A DNA stretch of 64,000 nt from the NCBI GenBank assembly GCA_963837325.1, contig CAWIMV010000001.1:2232001-2296000 (forward strand). Direction: 5' to 3'. The first letter of the stretch is position 1. Every line of letters starts with the position of its first letter. Shown here in pieces: positions 16,465 through 25,088 of this stretch. The notes beneath the pieces are model-generated. The model did no database searches. It saw only the letters and a program-made list of their open reading frames with translations, and was not told the origin of the DNA. Both the position numbers and the translations under genes were made by a program. The DNA comes from CAVQKZ01 sp963837325. GTDB lineage: Bacteria; Actinomycetota; Actinomycetes; Mycobacteriales; Jatrophihabitantaceae.

Positions 16465-17730
16465 GTGGCTTCCTGGGCGGCTCCGCATGTGACCAAGCCG
16501 GTTGGCGCCCGCGTCGCACTCCCCGGCTCCAAGTCGCAGACCAACCGGGTGTTGGTCCTGTCGGCCATCGCCGACGGCCCGTCGCGCATCGTGCGTCCAC
16601 TGCGGGCGCGCGACACGACGTTGATGGCCGACGCGCTGCGGGCCGTCGGCGCGAGCATCGTCGACGTCGATGGCGACTGGGTGGTGACTCCCGGCGCGCT
16701 GCACGGTGGCGTCATCGACACCGGCCTGGCCGGGACGGTCATGCGGTTCATGCCGCCGATCGCGGCGCTGGCCGACGGTCCGGTCACGTTCGACGGCGAC
16801 GCCTATGCTCGGGAACGCCCGATGGCGACGCTGATCGACGGACTGCGGCAAGCCGGCGCGGTCGTCGACGACGACGGCCGGGGCCGGCTGCCGTTCACCG
16901 TACGGGGCACGGGCGGGGTGGACGGCGGACCGGTGCACATCGACGCGTCCGCGTCCTCGCAGTTCGTGTCCGGGCTATTGCTCGCCGGCGCCCGCTACGA
17001 CAAGGGCATCGAGGTGCTGCACACCGGCGCCGCGGAGGTGCCATCGCTGCCGCACATCGAGATGACGATCGCGATGCTCCGCTCCGCCGGGGTCGACGCC
17101 GGCACCAGTTCGGCCGATGTCTGGCGCGTGGCGCCGGGACCGGTTCGCGCGCGCGACTGGATCGTGGAACCGGATCTGTCCAACGCCGCGCCGTTCCTCG
17201 CCGCCGCACTCGTCACCGGCGGGTCGGTCACCGTGCCGGGTTGGCCGCAGCAGACGACTCAGGCCGGCGACGCGCTGCGCCAGCTGCTCGTCGAGATGGG
17301 CGGCACCGTCGAACACGACGGCGTCGGTCTCACCGTCGCCGGTTCGGGTGACATTGGCGGTCTCGACGCCGACCTGCACGAGGTCGGCGAGCTGACGCCG
17401 GTGCTGGCGGCCGTAGCCGCGGTGGCGACGTCGCCGTCACGCTTGCGGGGAATCGGGCACCTGCGGGGGCACGAGACCGACCGACTGGCGGCGCTGGCCA
17501 CCGAGCTCACTCGGCTGGGCGGCGAGGTGGTCGAGGAATCCGACGGTCTCAGCATCCTGCCGCGGCCGCTACATGGCGGAACGTGGCGGGCCTACGCGGA
17601 TCACCGGATGGCGACAGCCGGCGCGCTGCTGGGGTTGGTCGTCGACGGCGTGGCCGTCGACGACATCGACTGCACCAACAAGACCCTGCCAGACTTCCCA
17701 GGCATGTGGACGACCATGCTGGGTTGCTGA
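16465..17730 (+). CDS. aroA: 3-phosphoshikimate 1-carboxyvinyltransferase (EPSP synthase)
   Basis: 421 aa. Shikimate-pathway step joining shikimate-3-phosphate and PEP. Motifs: LPGSKSQTNRVLVLSAIADG, DTGLAGTVMRFMPP, RERPMATLIDGLRQAGA, DASASSQFVSGLLLAGARYD, and HLRGHETDRLAALATELTRL, ending with DHRMATAGALLGLVVDG. Length fits the family. GTG start at 16465. Downstream rsgA begins almost at the stop, suggesting an operon. Confidence 0.96.
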   Translation: MASWAAPHVTKPVGARVALPGSKSQTNRVLVLSAIADGPSRIVRPLRARDTTLMADALRAVGASIVDVDGDWVVTPGALHGGVIDTGLAGTVMRFMPPIAALADGPVTFDGDAYARERPMATLIDGLRQAGAVVDDDGRGRLPFTVRGTGGVDGGPVHIDASASSQFVSGLLLAGARYDKGIEVLHTGAAEVPSLPHIEMTIAMLRSAGVDAGTSSADVWRVAPGPVRARDWIVEPDLSNAAPFLAAALVTGGSVTVPGWPQQTTQAGDALRQLLVEMGGTVEHDGVGLTVAGSGDIGGLDADLHEVGELTPVLAAVAAVATSPSRLRGIGHLRGHETDRLAALATELTRLGGEVVEESDGLSILPRPLHGGTWRAYADHRMATAGALLGLVVDGVAVDDIDCTNKTLPDFPGMWTTMLGC

Positions 17731-17759
17731 CCTTGCCGTCATCGCGCGACGCCCGCCGG

Positions 17760-18722
17760 ATGGACGAGGACGACGTGCGCAGTCGCGCCAACCCGCGCGG
17801 CACCCGACCCCGCTCCAAACAGCGCCCGGCGCACGGCGACGCGGCTGAGGGCATGGTCGTCACCGTCGACCGCGGCCGGTACGGAGTCGTCGTCGGCGAC
17901 GCTCTCGTCACGGCCATGCGGGCCCGCGAGCTCGGCCGCAAGGGCATTGCGGTGGGTGATCAGGTGAGCCTGGTCGGCGACATGTCGGGTGCGCCGGACA
18001 CGCTGGCGCGGATCGTGCGCATCGCCGAGCGCAGCACGGTGCTTCGGCGCACCGCGGACGACGACGATCCACTCGAGCGGGTGATCGTGGTCAACGCCGA
18101 TCAGCTCGTCATCGTCGACTCGCTGGCTGACCCGGACCCGAGTTACGGATTCATCGACCGGTGTCTCGTCGCGGCGCTGAGCGCCGGGCTGGAACCGTTG
18201 CTGTGCCTGACCAAGTCCGACCTCGCCCCGGCCGATGACGTCCTGCACCGCTACGCCGAACTGTCCGTGCCGGCCGTCGTCACCCGGCGGGACGCGCCGT
18301 TGGACGACCTGCTGGCCCGCCTCCGCGGTCAGGTGTCGGTACTGGTCGGTCACTCCGGCGTGGGCAAGTCGACGCTCATCAACGCCCTGGTTCCCACCGC
18401 GGACCGGGCCACGGGCGTGGTCAGCGCGATCGGCAAGGGCCGGCACACCTCCTCGTCGGCCATCGCGCTGCCGCTTCCCGACGACGACGGCTGGGTCATC
18501 GACACCCCGGGCGTGCGTTCGTTCGGCCTGGCCCACGTGACGGCCGACGACCTGCTCTGGGCCTTCCCCGATCTCGAGGACGGCGCGACGCAGTGCCCGC
18601 CCGGCTGCGAACACCTCAGCCCCGAGGCCGGTTGCCGACTCGACGCCTGGGTGGCCGAGGGCCACTCGAGTCCGGAGCGCCTTGCTGCGTTTCGCCGCTT
18701 GCTGGTCAGCCGCGCCACCTGA
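17760..18722 (+). CDS. rsgA: Ribosome small-subunit-dependent GTPase RsgA
   Basis: 320 aa from ATG 17760 (a TTG at 17733 adds nine residues). An OB-fold (GMVVTVDRGRYGVVVGD) precedes a circularly permuted GTPase: LCLTKSDL (G4) first, then GHSGVGKSTLINAL (P-loop) and IDTPGVRSFGL (G3). A C-terminal zinc motif has CPPGCEHLSPEAGC. RsgA helps mature the 30S subunit. It follows aroA by 29 bp, as in mycobacteria. Confidence 0.94.
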   Translation: MDEDDVRSRANPRGTRPRSKQRPAHGDAAEGMVVTVDRGRYGVVVGDALVTAMRARELGRKGIAVGDQVSLVGDMSGAPDTLARIVRIAERSTVLRRTADDDDPLERVIVVNADQLVIVDSLADPDPSYGFIDRCLVAALSAGLEPLLCLTKSDLAPADDVLHRYAELSVPAVVTRRDAPLDDLLARLRGQVSVLVGHSGVGKSTLINALVPTADRATGVVSAIGKGRHTSSSAIALPLPDDDGWVIDTPGVRSFGLAHVTADDLLWAFPDLEDGATQCPPGCEHLSPEAGCRLDAWVAEGHSSPERLAAFRRLLVSRAT

Positions 18723-18760
18723 AGCCGAAACCAGGTGCCCGGCTGCGTTAGCGTCGGGGC

Positions 18761-19603
18761 GTGGAGCTGACCCTGACCGCGATCAACCGCTATCCGGTGA
18801 AGTCCTGCGCAGGGCAGTCGCTGACCTCGGCGTTGGTCGAGCCATGGGGTCTGGCCGGGGACCGCCGGTGGATGGTCGTCGACTCGACCGGCGCCCCAGT
18901 GACCTCCCGAGAGCATCCCCGCCTGATGCTGGTCCGGCCCGAACTCACCGACCACGGGCTGCAGCTGAGTTCGCCCGACCTGGACGAGCTGACCGTGCCC
19001 GTTCCCGACGGCAACACGCTGGTCGACGTAAACGTGTGGCGGGGTTCGTTTCCGGCAGCTTTGGCCGAGGCCGGCCACGAGTGGTTCAGCAAACTCGTCG
19101 GCGAGCCGGCGCGCCTGGTCTATCTCGACGACCCGACGCGCCGGGCTCCGAACCCCGCCTTCAGCAGGGAATCCGACCGGGTCTCCTTCGCCGACGCCTA
19201 CCCGGTCTTGCTCGCGACGCAGGAGTCGCTCGACGCGGTCAATGATCTGATCGCCGTCGGATCGAATTCGGACGAGGGCCCGCTGCCCATGGCCCGGTTC
19301 CGGCCCAACCTCGTCGTGCGCGGGGCGCCGGCGTGGACCGAGGACGGATGGCGCCGGCTCAGGGTCGGCGACGTCACGTTTCGAGCCGTCAAGGGCAGCG
19401 ACCGGTGCGTCATGACCCTCGTCGATCCGCAAACCGCGCAGACGGGCAACGAGCCGATCGCGACGCTCGCCCGGCACCGCAAGTGGGACGGCAAGACCTG
19501 GTTCGCGATGAACCTGATCCCGGATACGCCCGGCGCGACGATTACGGTCGGGGCCGAGGTCGAGGTCCTCGAGTCGGTCCGGTCCGACGGGCCGCCACGC
19601 TGA
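18761..19603 (+). CDS. MOSC-domain protein with N-terminal beta-barrel
   Basis: 280 aa. The N-terminal MOSC_N region reads LTAINRYPVKSCAGQSLTSA and WGLAGDRRWMVVDSTG. The MOSC domain has FRPNLVVRGAPAWTEDGW, KGSDRCVMTLVDPQTAQ with the conserved Cys, and a terminal beta-strand. Related proteins (YcbX, mARC) bind molybdenum cofactor and reduce N-hydroxylated compounds. GTG start at 18761. Molybdate uptake genes are present at 30.8-33.9 kb. Confidence 0.87.
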   Translation: MELTLTAINRYPVKSCAGQSLTSALVEPWGLAGDRRWMVVDSTGAPVTSREHPRLMLVRPELTDHGLQLSSPDLDELTVPVPDGNTLVDVNVWRGSFPAALAEAGHEWFSKLVGEPARLVYLDDPTRRAPNPAFSRESDRVSFADAYPVLLATQESLDAVNDLIAVGSNSDEGPLPMARFRPNLVVRGAPAWTEDGWRRLRVGDVTFRAVKGSDRCVMTLVDPQTAQTGNEPIATLARHRKWDGKTWFAMNLIPDTPGATITVGAEVEVLESVRSDGPPR

Positions 19604-20779
19604 TCAGTCGCTCGCGCCGGCCGAGTGCGGTGCGAGTTCGGCCGACCACTTCTGTTCGATGCCCCCGTAGTGCCAGATTCCGATCGCGATGAGCCAGGAG
19701 ATCACGAACAGGCCGACGATCCCGTACCCGGCATAGTTGAGGTTGATACTTGCGATCGCCGACAGCGGCCCGGACGAGATGTGCGCCTGGTCGGCCACGA
19801 CCGAGATCAGCTCGATCGAGCCGATGATCACCGCCACGGCGATCGAGATCGACGTGATGGTGATGTTGTAGAACACCTTGCGCACCGGCTTGGCGAACGC
19901 CCAGCCGTATGCGGCGTTCATGAAAACTCCGTCGATGGTGTCCATCAGGCACATGCCGGCGGCGAACAGGATGGGTAGTACGAGGATCGAGTAGAACGGC
20001 AGGTTGAACGCGGCTGCGCCGCCCGCGAGGACGAGTAGGCCGACCTCGGTGGCGGTGTCGAACCCGAGCCCGAATAGCAGGCCGACCGGATAGATGTGCC
20101 GCGGCTTGCGCACCGACCTCGTCAGTCCGTTGAGGAACCGGTTCATGAAGCCGCGCTTGTTGAGCTGGTCCTCGAGTTGCTGCTCGTCGTAGATCCCGTG
20201 CTGCATCTCGCGGAAGATCTTGATGATGCCGAGCAGGACAGCGAAGTTGAGGATGCCGAGGATCCAGAGGAACACGCCGGACACCGACGCGCCGATCACT
20301 CCCGTGACCGAGTGCAGTGCGGACCCGTCGTCCTCGACCGGGCCGGCCAGGGTCTTGACCCCCGCGGACAGCAGCAGCGCGAGCGCGAACACGACGGTGG
20401 AGTGGCCGAGGGAGAACCAGAATCCCACCGACAGCGGCTTGCGGACGGTCGCGGTTTCGTCTCGTTCGGCGGTGGCGTTGTCGGCCAGCAGCTTGCGGGT
20501 GACGTTGTCGACGGCGGCGATGTGGTCGGCGTCGAAGGCGTGCCGCAAGCCGAAGGTATAGGCCAGAACGCCGACGCCGACCCCGAAGACGCCCGACGTG
20601 CCGAGGTCGTAGTGGTGCGGGACGACCAGACCGAAGAGGACGCCGAATCCGACGACGTGCAGCAGCACGATGAACCCGAGCATGCCGGCGAGCGAAGTCC
20701 GGTCCCGACTGGTCAACGTCCCCCGAAACTGGGCGAGCCCTTTCGGTGCGGCACTCGCGGACGCGGCCTGGACGCTCAT
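19604..20779 (-). CDS. NiCoT-family nickel/cobalt permease (HoxN/NixA type)
   Basis: 391 aa, about eight spans. The signature metal motif HAFDADHIAAVDNVTRKL (H-x4-D-H) is present, with FWFSLGHSTVVFALALLLSAG and LGFDTATEVGLLVLAG. It imports Ni2+ (or Co2+) at high affinity. The product would feed the NiSOD and the [NiFe] hydrogenase encoded in this window. It is monocistronic, with a candidate operator 58 bp upstream (20837-20861). Selectivity between nickel and cobalt cannot be read from sequence. Confidence 0.92.
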   Translation of the reverse strand: MSVQAASASAAPKGLAQFRGTLTSRDRTSLAGMLGFIVLLHVVGFGVLFGLVVPHHYDLGTSGVFGVGVGVLAYTFGLRHAFDADHIAAVDNVTRKLLADNATAERDETATVRKPLSVGFWFSLGHSTVVFALALLLSAGVKTLAGPVEDDGSALHSVTGVIGASVSGVFLWILGILNFAVLLGIIKIFREMQHGIYDEQQLEDQLNKRGFMNRFLNGLTRSVRKPRHIYPVGLLFGLGFDTATEVGLLVLAGGAAAFNLPFYSILVLPILFAAGMCLMDTIDGVFMNAAYGWAFAKPVRKVFYNITITSISIAVAVIIGSIELISVVADQAHISSGPLSAIASINLNYAGYGIVGLFVISWLIAIGIWHYGGIEQKWSAELAPHSAGASD

Positions 20780-20836
20780 ACAGCCCCTCGTCGATCAGCT
20801 CGGGCGGACGGTTCGGACGCTAGTACCGCCGACGCC

Positions 20837-20861
20837 CTTATCGCAACTCTTTGGCGATAAG
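20837..20861. promoter_or_regulatory. Inverted repeat upstream of NiCoT, candidate operator
   Basis: CTTATCGC (20837-20844), nine bases, GCGATAAG (20854-20861): a perfect 8-bp inverted repeat. It is AT-richer than its surroundings and lies 58 bp before the NiCoT start and 22 bp after the aminotransferase stop. A metal-responsive repressor site is the favoured reading. It does not match the published NikR or Nur boxes, and no U-run supports a terminator. Confidence 0.45.
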
Positions 20862-20882
20862 ACTGGGCTGGAGGGATGGCGC

Positions 20883-22055
20883 TCAGCGCCGGGGCAACCA
20901 GTCCCCCAGCAGGTCGACGGCTTGGTCGATCTCCGCGGTGTCGCCGGCGAAGCACATCCGGATGAACCTGCCGCCGTCGACCGGATCGAAGTCAACGCCG
21001 GGAGCGACCGCGACGCCGGTCTCGGCGAGCAGGCGCGCGGCCCAGGCGAGCGAGTCCGCGGTCCAGCGTGACACGTCGGCGTACACGTAGAACGCGCCGT
21101 CGGCCGGTGCTAGGCGGTCCAGGCCGATCGTCGGCAGTCGGGTCAGCAGAAGATCGCGGTTGGCCCGGTAACGCGCCACGTTGGCGTCGAGCTCCTCGTA
21201 GGCGTCGAATGCCGCGACGGCCGCCACTTGGGACAGGGCCGGCGGGCAGATCGTGAAGTTGCCGGCCAGCCGGTCGACCGGATCGAGCAGGTCGTCGGGC
21301 ACGAGCAGCCACCCGGCTCGCCAACCCGTCATTGAGAAGTACTTCGAGAACGAATTCACCACTACCGCCCGCCGGCTGAACCGCCACGCGCTGACCGCCG
21401 GATCGGCGTAGCTGATGCCGTGGTAGATCTCGTCGCTGATGAGGCGCACCCCGTTGCCGTCGCACCACTCGGTGATCGCGTCGAGTTCATCGGGTTCGAC
21501 CATCGTGCCGGTCGGGTTGGCCGGGCTGGCCAGCACCAGGCCCTGAGGCCGCTCGGGCAGCGCATCCAGCTGAGCCACCGTCGGTTGGAATCGCGTCTGC
21601 CGCCCGCAGGGCAGTTCGACGACGGTGCAGCCGAGCGCGGCCAGCATGTTGCGATAGGCCGGATAGCCGGGGCGGGCCATGACCACCGTGTCCCCGGCGT
21701 CGAATGCCGCCAGGAACGCAAGCAGGAAGCCACCGGACGAGCCTGTTGTCACCGCGACCGAACTGGGCGCAACGTCGACCGAATCCGTGCGCAGGTAGTG
21801 GGCGGCGACCGCCGCGCGCAACGCGGGGATGCCCAAGGCGTTCGTGTAACCCAGGCGCTCGGCCCCGATCGCGGCGGCAGCGGCCGCCCGCACTCGTGCC
21901 GGCGCGGGCGTCGAGGGCTGGCCGGCCGACAGGTCGAACACCGGCAGACCGAGCGCCCGCCGGGCCACGACCGCGTCGATCACCCGCATGACCTCGAACG
22001 CGGGAACACCCCCGCGGACCGACGCCCCTGGTACGCGTACGGGCGAGCTGGTCAC
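20883..22055 (-). CDS. PLP-dependent aminotransferase, class I/II
   Basis: 390 aa. Shows FDLSAGQPSTPAP, RLGYTNALGIPALRAAVAAHY, ASPANPTGTMVEPDELDAI and SDEIYHGISY. The Schiff-base Lys is in VVVNSFSKYFSMTGWRAGWLL and the carboxylate Arg in the final FIRMCFAG. Fold-type I; aspartate or alanine aminotransferase-like specificity is likely but not provable. Divergent from hisN by 23 bp. Confidence 0.85.
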   Translation of the reverse strand: MTSSPVRVPGASVRGGVPAFEVMRVIDAVVARRALGLPVFDLSAGQPSTPAPARVRAAAAAAIGAERLGYTNALGIPALRAAVAAHYLRTDSVDVAPSSVAVTTGSSGGFLLAFLAAFDAGDTVVMARPGYPAYRNMLAALGCTVVELPCGRQTRFQPTVAQLDALPERPQGLVLASPANPTGTMVEPDELDAITEWCDGNGVRLISDEIYHGISYADPAVSAWRFSRRAVVVNSFSKYFSMTGWRAGWLLVPDDLLDPVDRLAGNFTICPPALSQVAAVAAFDAYEELDANVARYRANRDLLLTRLPTIGLDRLAPADGAFYVYADVSRWTADSLAWAARLLAETGVAVAPGVDFDPVDGGRFIRMCFAGDTAEIDQAVDLLGDWLPRR

Positions 22056-22078
22056 GCCTCGACGGTAGCCTGCGGGTC

Positions 22079-22882
22079 GTGGCGCCCACGACGTATGCCG
22101 ACGATCTTGCGCTCGCCCGCACGCTGGCTGACATCGCGGACACGATCACGCTGGCCCGGTTCGGTGCGGCTGACCTGGCCGTCGCCGCCAAGCCAGACCT
22201 CACGCCGGTCACCGACGCCGACCGCGCTGTCGAAACGGCGGTTCGCGCCCGGCTCGCGACTGATCGCCCGGACGACGCGGTAGTCGGCGAGGAGTTCGGC
22301 AGCGCCGAAGCCGGTGGAGCGGCAGCGGCTGCACGACGCTGGGTGATCGATCCCATCGACGGCACCAAGAACTACGTGCGCAACCTGCCGGTGTGGGCGA
22401 GCCTCATCGGGTTGCTCGACGGGGACGACGCGGTGGTGGGGGTGGTGTCGGCCCCGGCACTCGGCCGGCGGTGGTGGGGTTGCCGCGGCGGCGGCGCCTG
22501 GACGTCGTGGCAGGGCGGTCCCCCACGCGCCATCGCCGTCTCGAAGGTCGCGCAGCTCGGGGACGCCAGCCTGTCCTACGCGTCACTCGGCGCGTGGGCC
22601 CGACGCGGCCGTCGTGATGCGTTCATCGCCCTCACCGATCAGCTGTGGCGAACCCGCGCCTACGGCGACTTCTGGTCGTACATGCTGGTTGCCGAAGGCG
22701 CGGTCGATCTTGCGGCCGAGCCCGAACTGGCGTTGTGGGACATGGCCGCTGTCGCGCCCATCGTCACCGAGGCCGGCGGGCGCTTCACCGGCCTCGACGG
22801 CGTCGACGGCGTGCATCGCGGCAGCGCCGCCGCCAGCAACGGCCTATTGCACCGAGCCTTCCTCGCCGCGATCGGCGACTGA
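22079..22882 (+). CDS. hisN: Histidinol-phosphatase, inositol monophosphatase family
   Basis: 267 aa. The metal sites are visible: VVGEEFGS (Glu), WVIDPIDGTKNYVRNLPVWAS (the DPxDGT motif) and LALWDMAAVAPIVTEAGG. Actinobacterial HisN carries out the histidinol-phosphate step of histidine synthesis and aligns with this length and N-terminus (LARTLADIADTITLARF). It could also hydrolyse other phosphates. The gene is followed by a 417-bp repeat-rich region. Confidence 0.87.
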   Translation: MAPTTYADDLALARTLADIADTITLARFGAADLAVAAKPDLTPVTDADRAVETAVRARLATDRPDDAVVGEEFGSAEAGGAAAAARRWVIDPIDGTKNYVRNLPVWASLIGLLDGDDAVVGVVSAPALGRRWWGCRGGGAWTSWQGGPPRAIAVSKVAQLGDASLSYASLGAWARRGRRDAFIALTDQLWRTRAYGDFWSYMLVAEGAVDLAAEPELALWDMAAVAPIVTEAGGRFTGLDGVDGVHRGSAAASNGLLHRAFLAAIGD

Positions 22883-23299
22883 GCCTCACTCGACGATCCG
22901 CCGCCCGCCGCCTGCCCGAGTCCCAGCCCAGCCCGCTCGGCCGCCTGCCGCCCGCCGCCCGCCGCCTGCCGCCCGCTCCAGCCCAGCCCCCGGCCCCGGC
23001 TTTTCCCCGCTGCTGCTCGGTCGGCGACCGCTTTTCCCCGCTGCTGCTCGGTTTTCGTGCCTCGAAACGGTCACCAGCGGGGAAAACAGGCTGCGCCGCG
23101 GTCACCAGCGGGGAAAACAGGCTGCGCCGCGGTCACCAGCGGGAAAACAACCGGTCAGCTGCAACCGGCAACCGGCCAGCGGCACCGGCCAGCGGCCGAC
23201 GCGCAGCGGCCAACGCAGCGGCACCGGTAGCTGCCAGCGCGCAACCGGCCAGCGGCACCGGTCGGCGGCAACCGCCAACGGCGCAGCCGCCCCCGGCAC
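22883..23299. repeat. 417-bp intergenic with low-complexity, tandem and inverted repeats
   Basis: No gene is supported between hisN and queA, which converge here. From about 22905 to 22990 there are CCGCC-rich imperfect repeats. Two direct copies of TTTTCCCCGCTGCTGCTCGG lie near 23001 and 23032. Their reverse complement, CAGCGGGGAAAACA, occurs twice more and once imperfectly in the tandem array at 23071. From ~23160 the sequence is a shuffled run of CAACCGGC / CAGCGGC words. All frames show low-complexity peptides. Confidence 0.75.
23071..23148 (+). repeat. 31-bp tandem repeat, about 2.5 copies
   Basis: The unit begins TCACCAGCGGGGAAAACAGG and recurs at 23071, 23102 and 23133. The first two copies are identical; the third lacks one G and diverges after the A-run. 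Each unit carries the inverse of the TTTTCCCCGCTG word found upstream, so transcripts from either side could fold into alternative hairpins. A role as terminator for the convergent genes is possible. Confidence 0.75.
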
Positions 23300-24322
23300 T
23301 CAAGGCAGCAAGAGGCAACTGTCGCCGAACTCGTGCCACAGGTAGCGGTGCCGCAGTGCTGCCGCGTAGGCCCGCGCGACCAGGGCCTCGCCGGCCACCG
23401 CCTCGAGCAGGCGCAGGTGCGACGCCCCCGGTGCATGCCAGCCGGTGACGAGCCCGCCCACGACGCGGGCCGGCCGTTGCGGGCCGAGCACCAGGTCGGT
23501 CCAACCGGCGCGGGGGAGCACCGTGCCGTCCGGTTCGGCCGCCGATTCCAGTGCGCGGGTGACGGTGGTCCCGGCCGCCACGACCCGGCCACCAGCCGCA
23601 CGCACGACGTTCGCCAGCCGCGCCGTCACCTCGGGAACCTCGAAGCGTTCGGGCAGCGGCGGCTCGCCGGTCTCCAGGGACGAAACCCCGGTGTGCAGCA
23701 GGACCGGCGCCACGACCACACCGCGCACGACCAGGTCCGTGACGATCTCTGTCGTGAATGGTCTGGCCGCGCTCGGCATCTCGGCGCTGCCGGGCTGCCG
23801 GGCGAACACCGTCTGGTAATCGGCAAGTGGATACGCACCTGGGACGTAGCTGTAGCGGATGGGCCGCCCAACGCGGTTGAGGAAACCTTCGACGCCGCCC
23901 TCGACGCCGATGTCCGCGCGCCAGAGTCGCGGGCGCGTCGCCCCGCGCGGATAGGGAGCGGCCACGGTCAGCGCGACCCCATCGGGCAACTCGACGCGCT
24001 CACCGGCGAGGACGTCACGCAGCGGTCCACTGGCGTTTACCGGTGGCCGCAGCTCGACCAGCCACCCGCCGTCGTCGAGCGCCGTGGAGAAGTGCACGGT
24101 GACGACTCGTCCGTCTTGCCGCCGGCCGTCGACCGCGGCGGCCAGCGTGGCCGACGTGTTCACGACGAGCAGATCTCCGGGCGAGAGGACCTCGGCGATC
24201 TCGGCGAACTGCCGGTGTCGGATGCCGGTACGGCCGGCCACGAGCAGGCGCACGCGGTCGCGGTGCGGCGGCGGCGCGCTCGCCGCCAGGTCGTCCGGCA
24301 GGTCGAAGTCAAGATTGTTCAT
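23300..24322 (-). CDS. queA: S-adenosylmethionine:tRNA ribosyltransferase-isomerase, QueA family
   Basis: 340 aa from ATG 24322 (LDFDLPDDLAASAPPPHRDR). Family blocks include LLVVNTSATLAAAVDGR, HFSTALDDGGWLVELRP, PYPRGATRPRLWRA, SYVPGAYPLADYQTVFA, PSAARPFTTEIV, and LHTGVSSLETGEPPLPERF. QueA transfers ribose from SAM to preQ1 in tRNA; actinobacterial members like this one are shorter and somewhat divergent, and no other que genes are in the window. Overlaps the SDR stop by 4 bp and forms an operon with it. Confidence 0.82.
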   Translation of the reverse strand: MNNLDFDLPDDLAASAPPPHRDRVRLLVAGRTGIRHRQFAEIAEVLSPGDLLVVNTSATLAAAVDGRRQDGRVVTVHFSTALDDGGWLVELRPPVNASGPLRDVLAGERVELPDGVALTVAAPYPRGATRPRLWRADIGVEGGVEGFLNRVGRPIRYSYVPGAYPLADYQTVFARQPGSAEMPSAARPFTTEIVTDLVVRGVVVAPVLLHTGVSSLETGEPPLPERFEVPEVTARLANVVRAAGGRVVAAGTTVTRALESAAEPDGTVLPRAGWTDLVLGPQRPARVVGGLVTGWHAPGASHLRLLEAVAGEALVARAYAAALRHRYLWHEFGDSCLLLP

Positions 24323-25056
24323 CGGAGCGCCTCGCCGAGTGCTCCCGTCGGCTGCTGCGCGGTCAGGTCCGCGGCCCGGTAGCGCCCGCTCGCCGGACGC
24401 TCGTCGATCAGCCGGAGCAGCGCCGGTACCGCGGCGCCCGGCTCCGGTCGATCGGAAATGTCCTCGCCCGGAAAGGCGCGCTGGTGCATTTCGGTGCGCA
24501 TGTCGCCGGGGTCCAGCGTGTAGACCCGCAGGGCGGGCTCTTCTGCTGCGAGGACGGCACTGAGGTGATCGAGCGCCGCCTTGCTGGAGCCGTAGCCGCC
24601 CCACCCTTCGTAAGCCTCGACCGCGGCATCGGAGCTGATGTTCACGATGGTGCCGCCGACCGGGACGAGCGACGGCAAGAACAGCTGGATGAGCGCGAGC
24701 GGTGCGATGACGTTCGTTTCGTAGACGGCACGAGCCGCGTCGAGGGAGTAGGCGCGAAGGGGTGGCAGTGGACTGGGCCCGAGGTCGCTCGCGTTGTTCA
24801 CGAGCAGGTCGAGGCCGCCGAGGACGTCCACTGCGGCCGCAAGTGCTTCGCGGTGCGCCGGATCAGTGACATCGCCGGCGACGGCAACGACGCCCGGGAG
24901 CTCCGCCGCTGCTCGACCGAGGTCGTCGGCGTTGCGGGCGTCCAGGACGAGCCGCCAGCCGCGGGCGGACAACTGCTGGGCCACAGCGTGGCCGAAGCCC
25001 TTGGACGCGCCGGTCACCAGCGCGGTCGGAGTGTTCGGTTGCGTAATCTGCGTCAT
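24319..25056 (-). CDS. Short-chain dehydrogenase/reductase
   Basis: 245 aa. Rossmann motif TALVTGASKGFGHAVAQQLS, NAG-type motif LVNNASDLG, catalytic Ser in IVNISSDAA and Tyr-x3-Lys in YGSSKAALDHL. NAD(P)-dependent; the substrate is unknown. Divergent from soxR, with a SoxR-box-like palindrome between them, so it is probably a SoxR target. Co-directional and overlapping with queA downstream. An AACGAT -10 six bases before the ATG suggests a leaderless transcript. Confidence 0.88.
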   Translation of the reverse strand: MTQITQPNTPTALVTGASKGFGHAVAQQLSARGWRLVLDARNADDLGRAAAELPGVVAVAGDVTDPAHREALAAAVDVLGGLDLLVNNASDLGPSPLPPLRAYSLDAARAVYETNVIAPLALIQLFLPSLVPVGGTIVNISSDAAVEAYEGWGGYGSSKAALDHLSAVLAAEEPALRVYTLDPGDMRTEMHQRAFPGEDISDRPEPGAAVPALLRLIDERPASGRYRAADLTAQQPTGALGEALR

Positions 25057-25072
25057 GAGCTCATCGTTGTAG

Positions 25073-25088
25073 TTGAAGTCAACTTCAA
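25073..25088. promoter_or_regulatory. SoxR-box-like palindrome
   Basis: TTGAAGT-CA-ACTTCAA is a 16-bp palindrome in the 52-bp gap between the SDR gene and soxR. The known SoxR box core is CTCAAGTTAACTTGAG, and this has the same spacing and AAGTNNACTT centre. On the SDR strand it lies between TTGACT and AACGAT, which are separated by 19 bp, the long spacer typical of MerR-family-controlled promoters. Confidence 0.7.

Noticed and set aside
20837..20861. NikR or Nur box
   Set aside because: The arms do not fit GTATGA/TCATAC (NikR) or the TTGCAA-type Nur box, so only a generic operator is claimed.
22883..23299. Possible CRISPR array in the repeat-rich gap
   Set aside because: The 31-bp units are directly adjacent with no unique spacers, and no cas genes are near.
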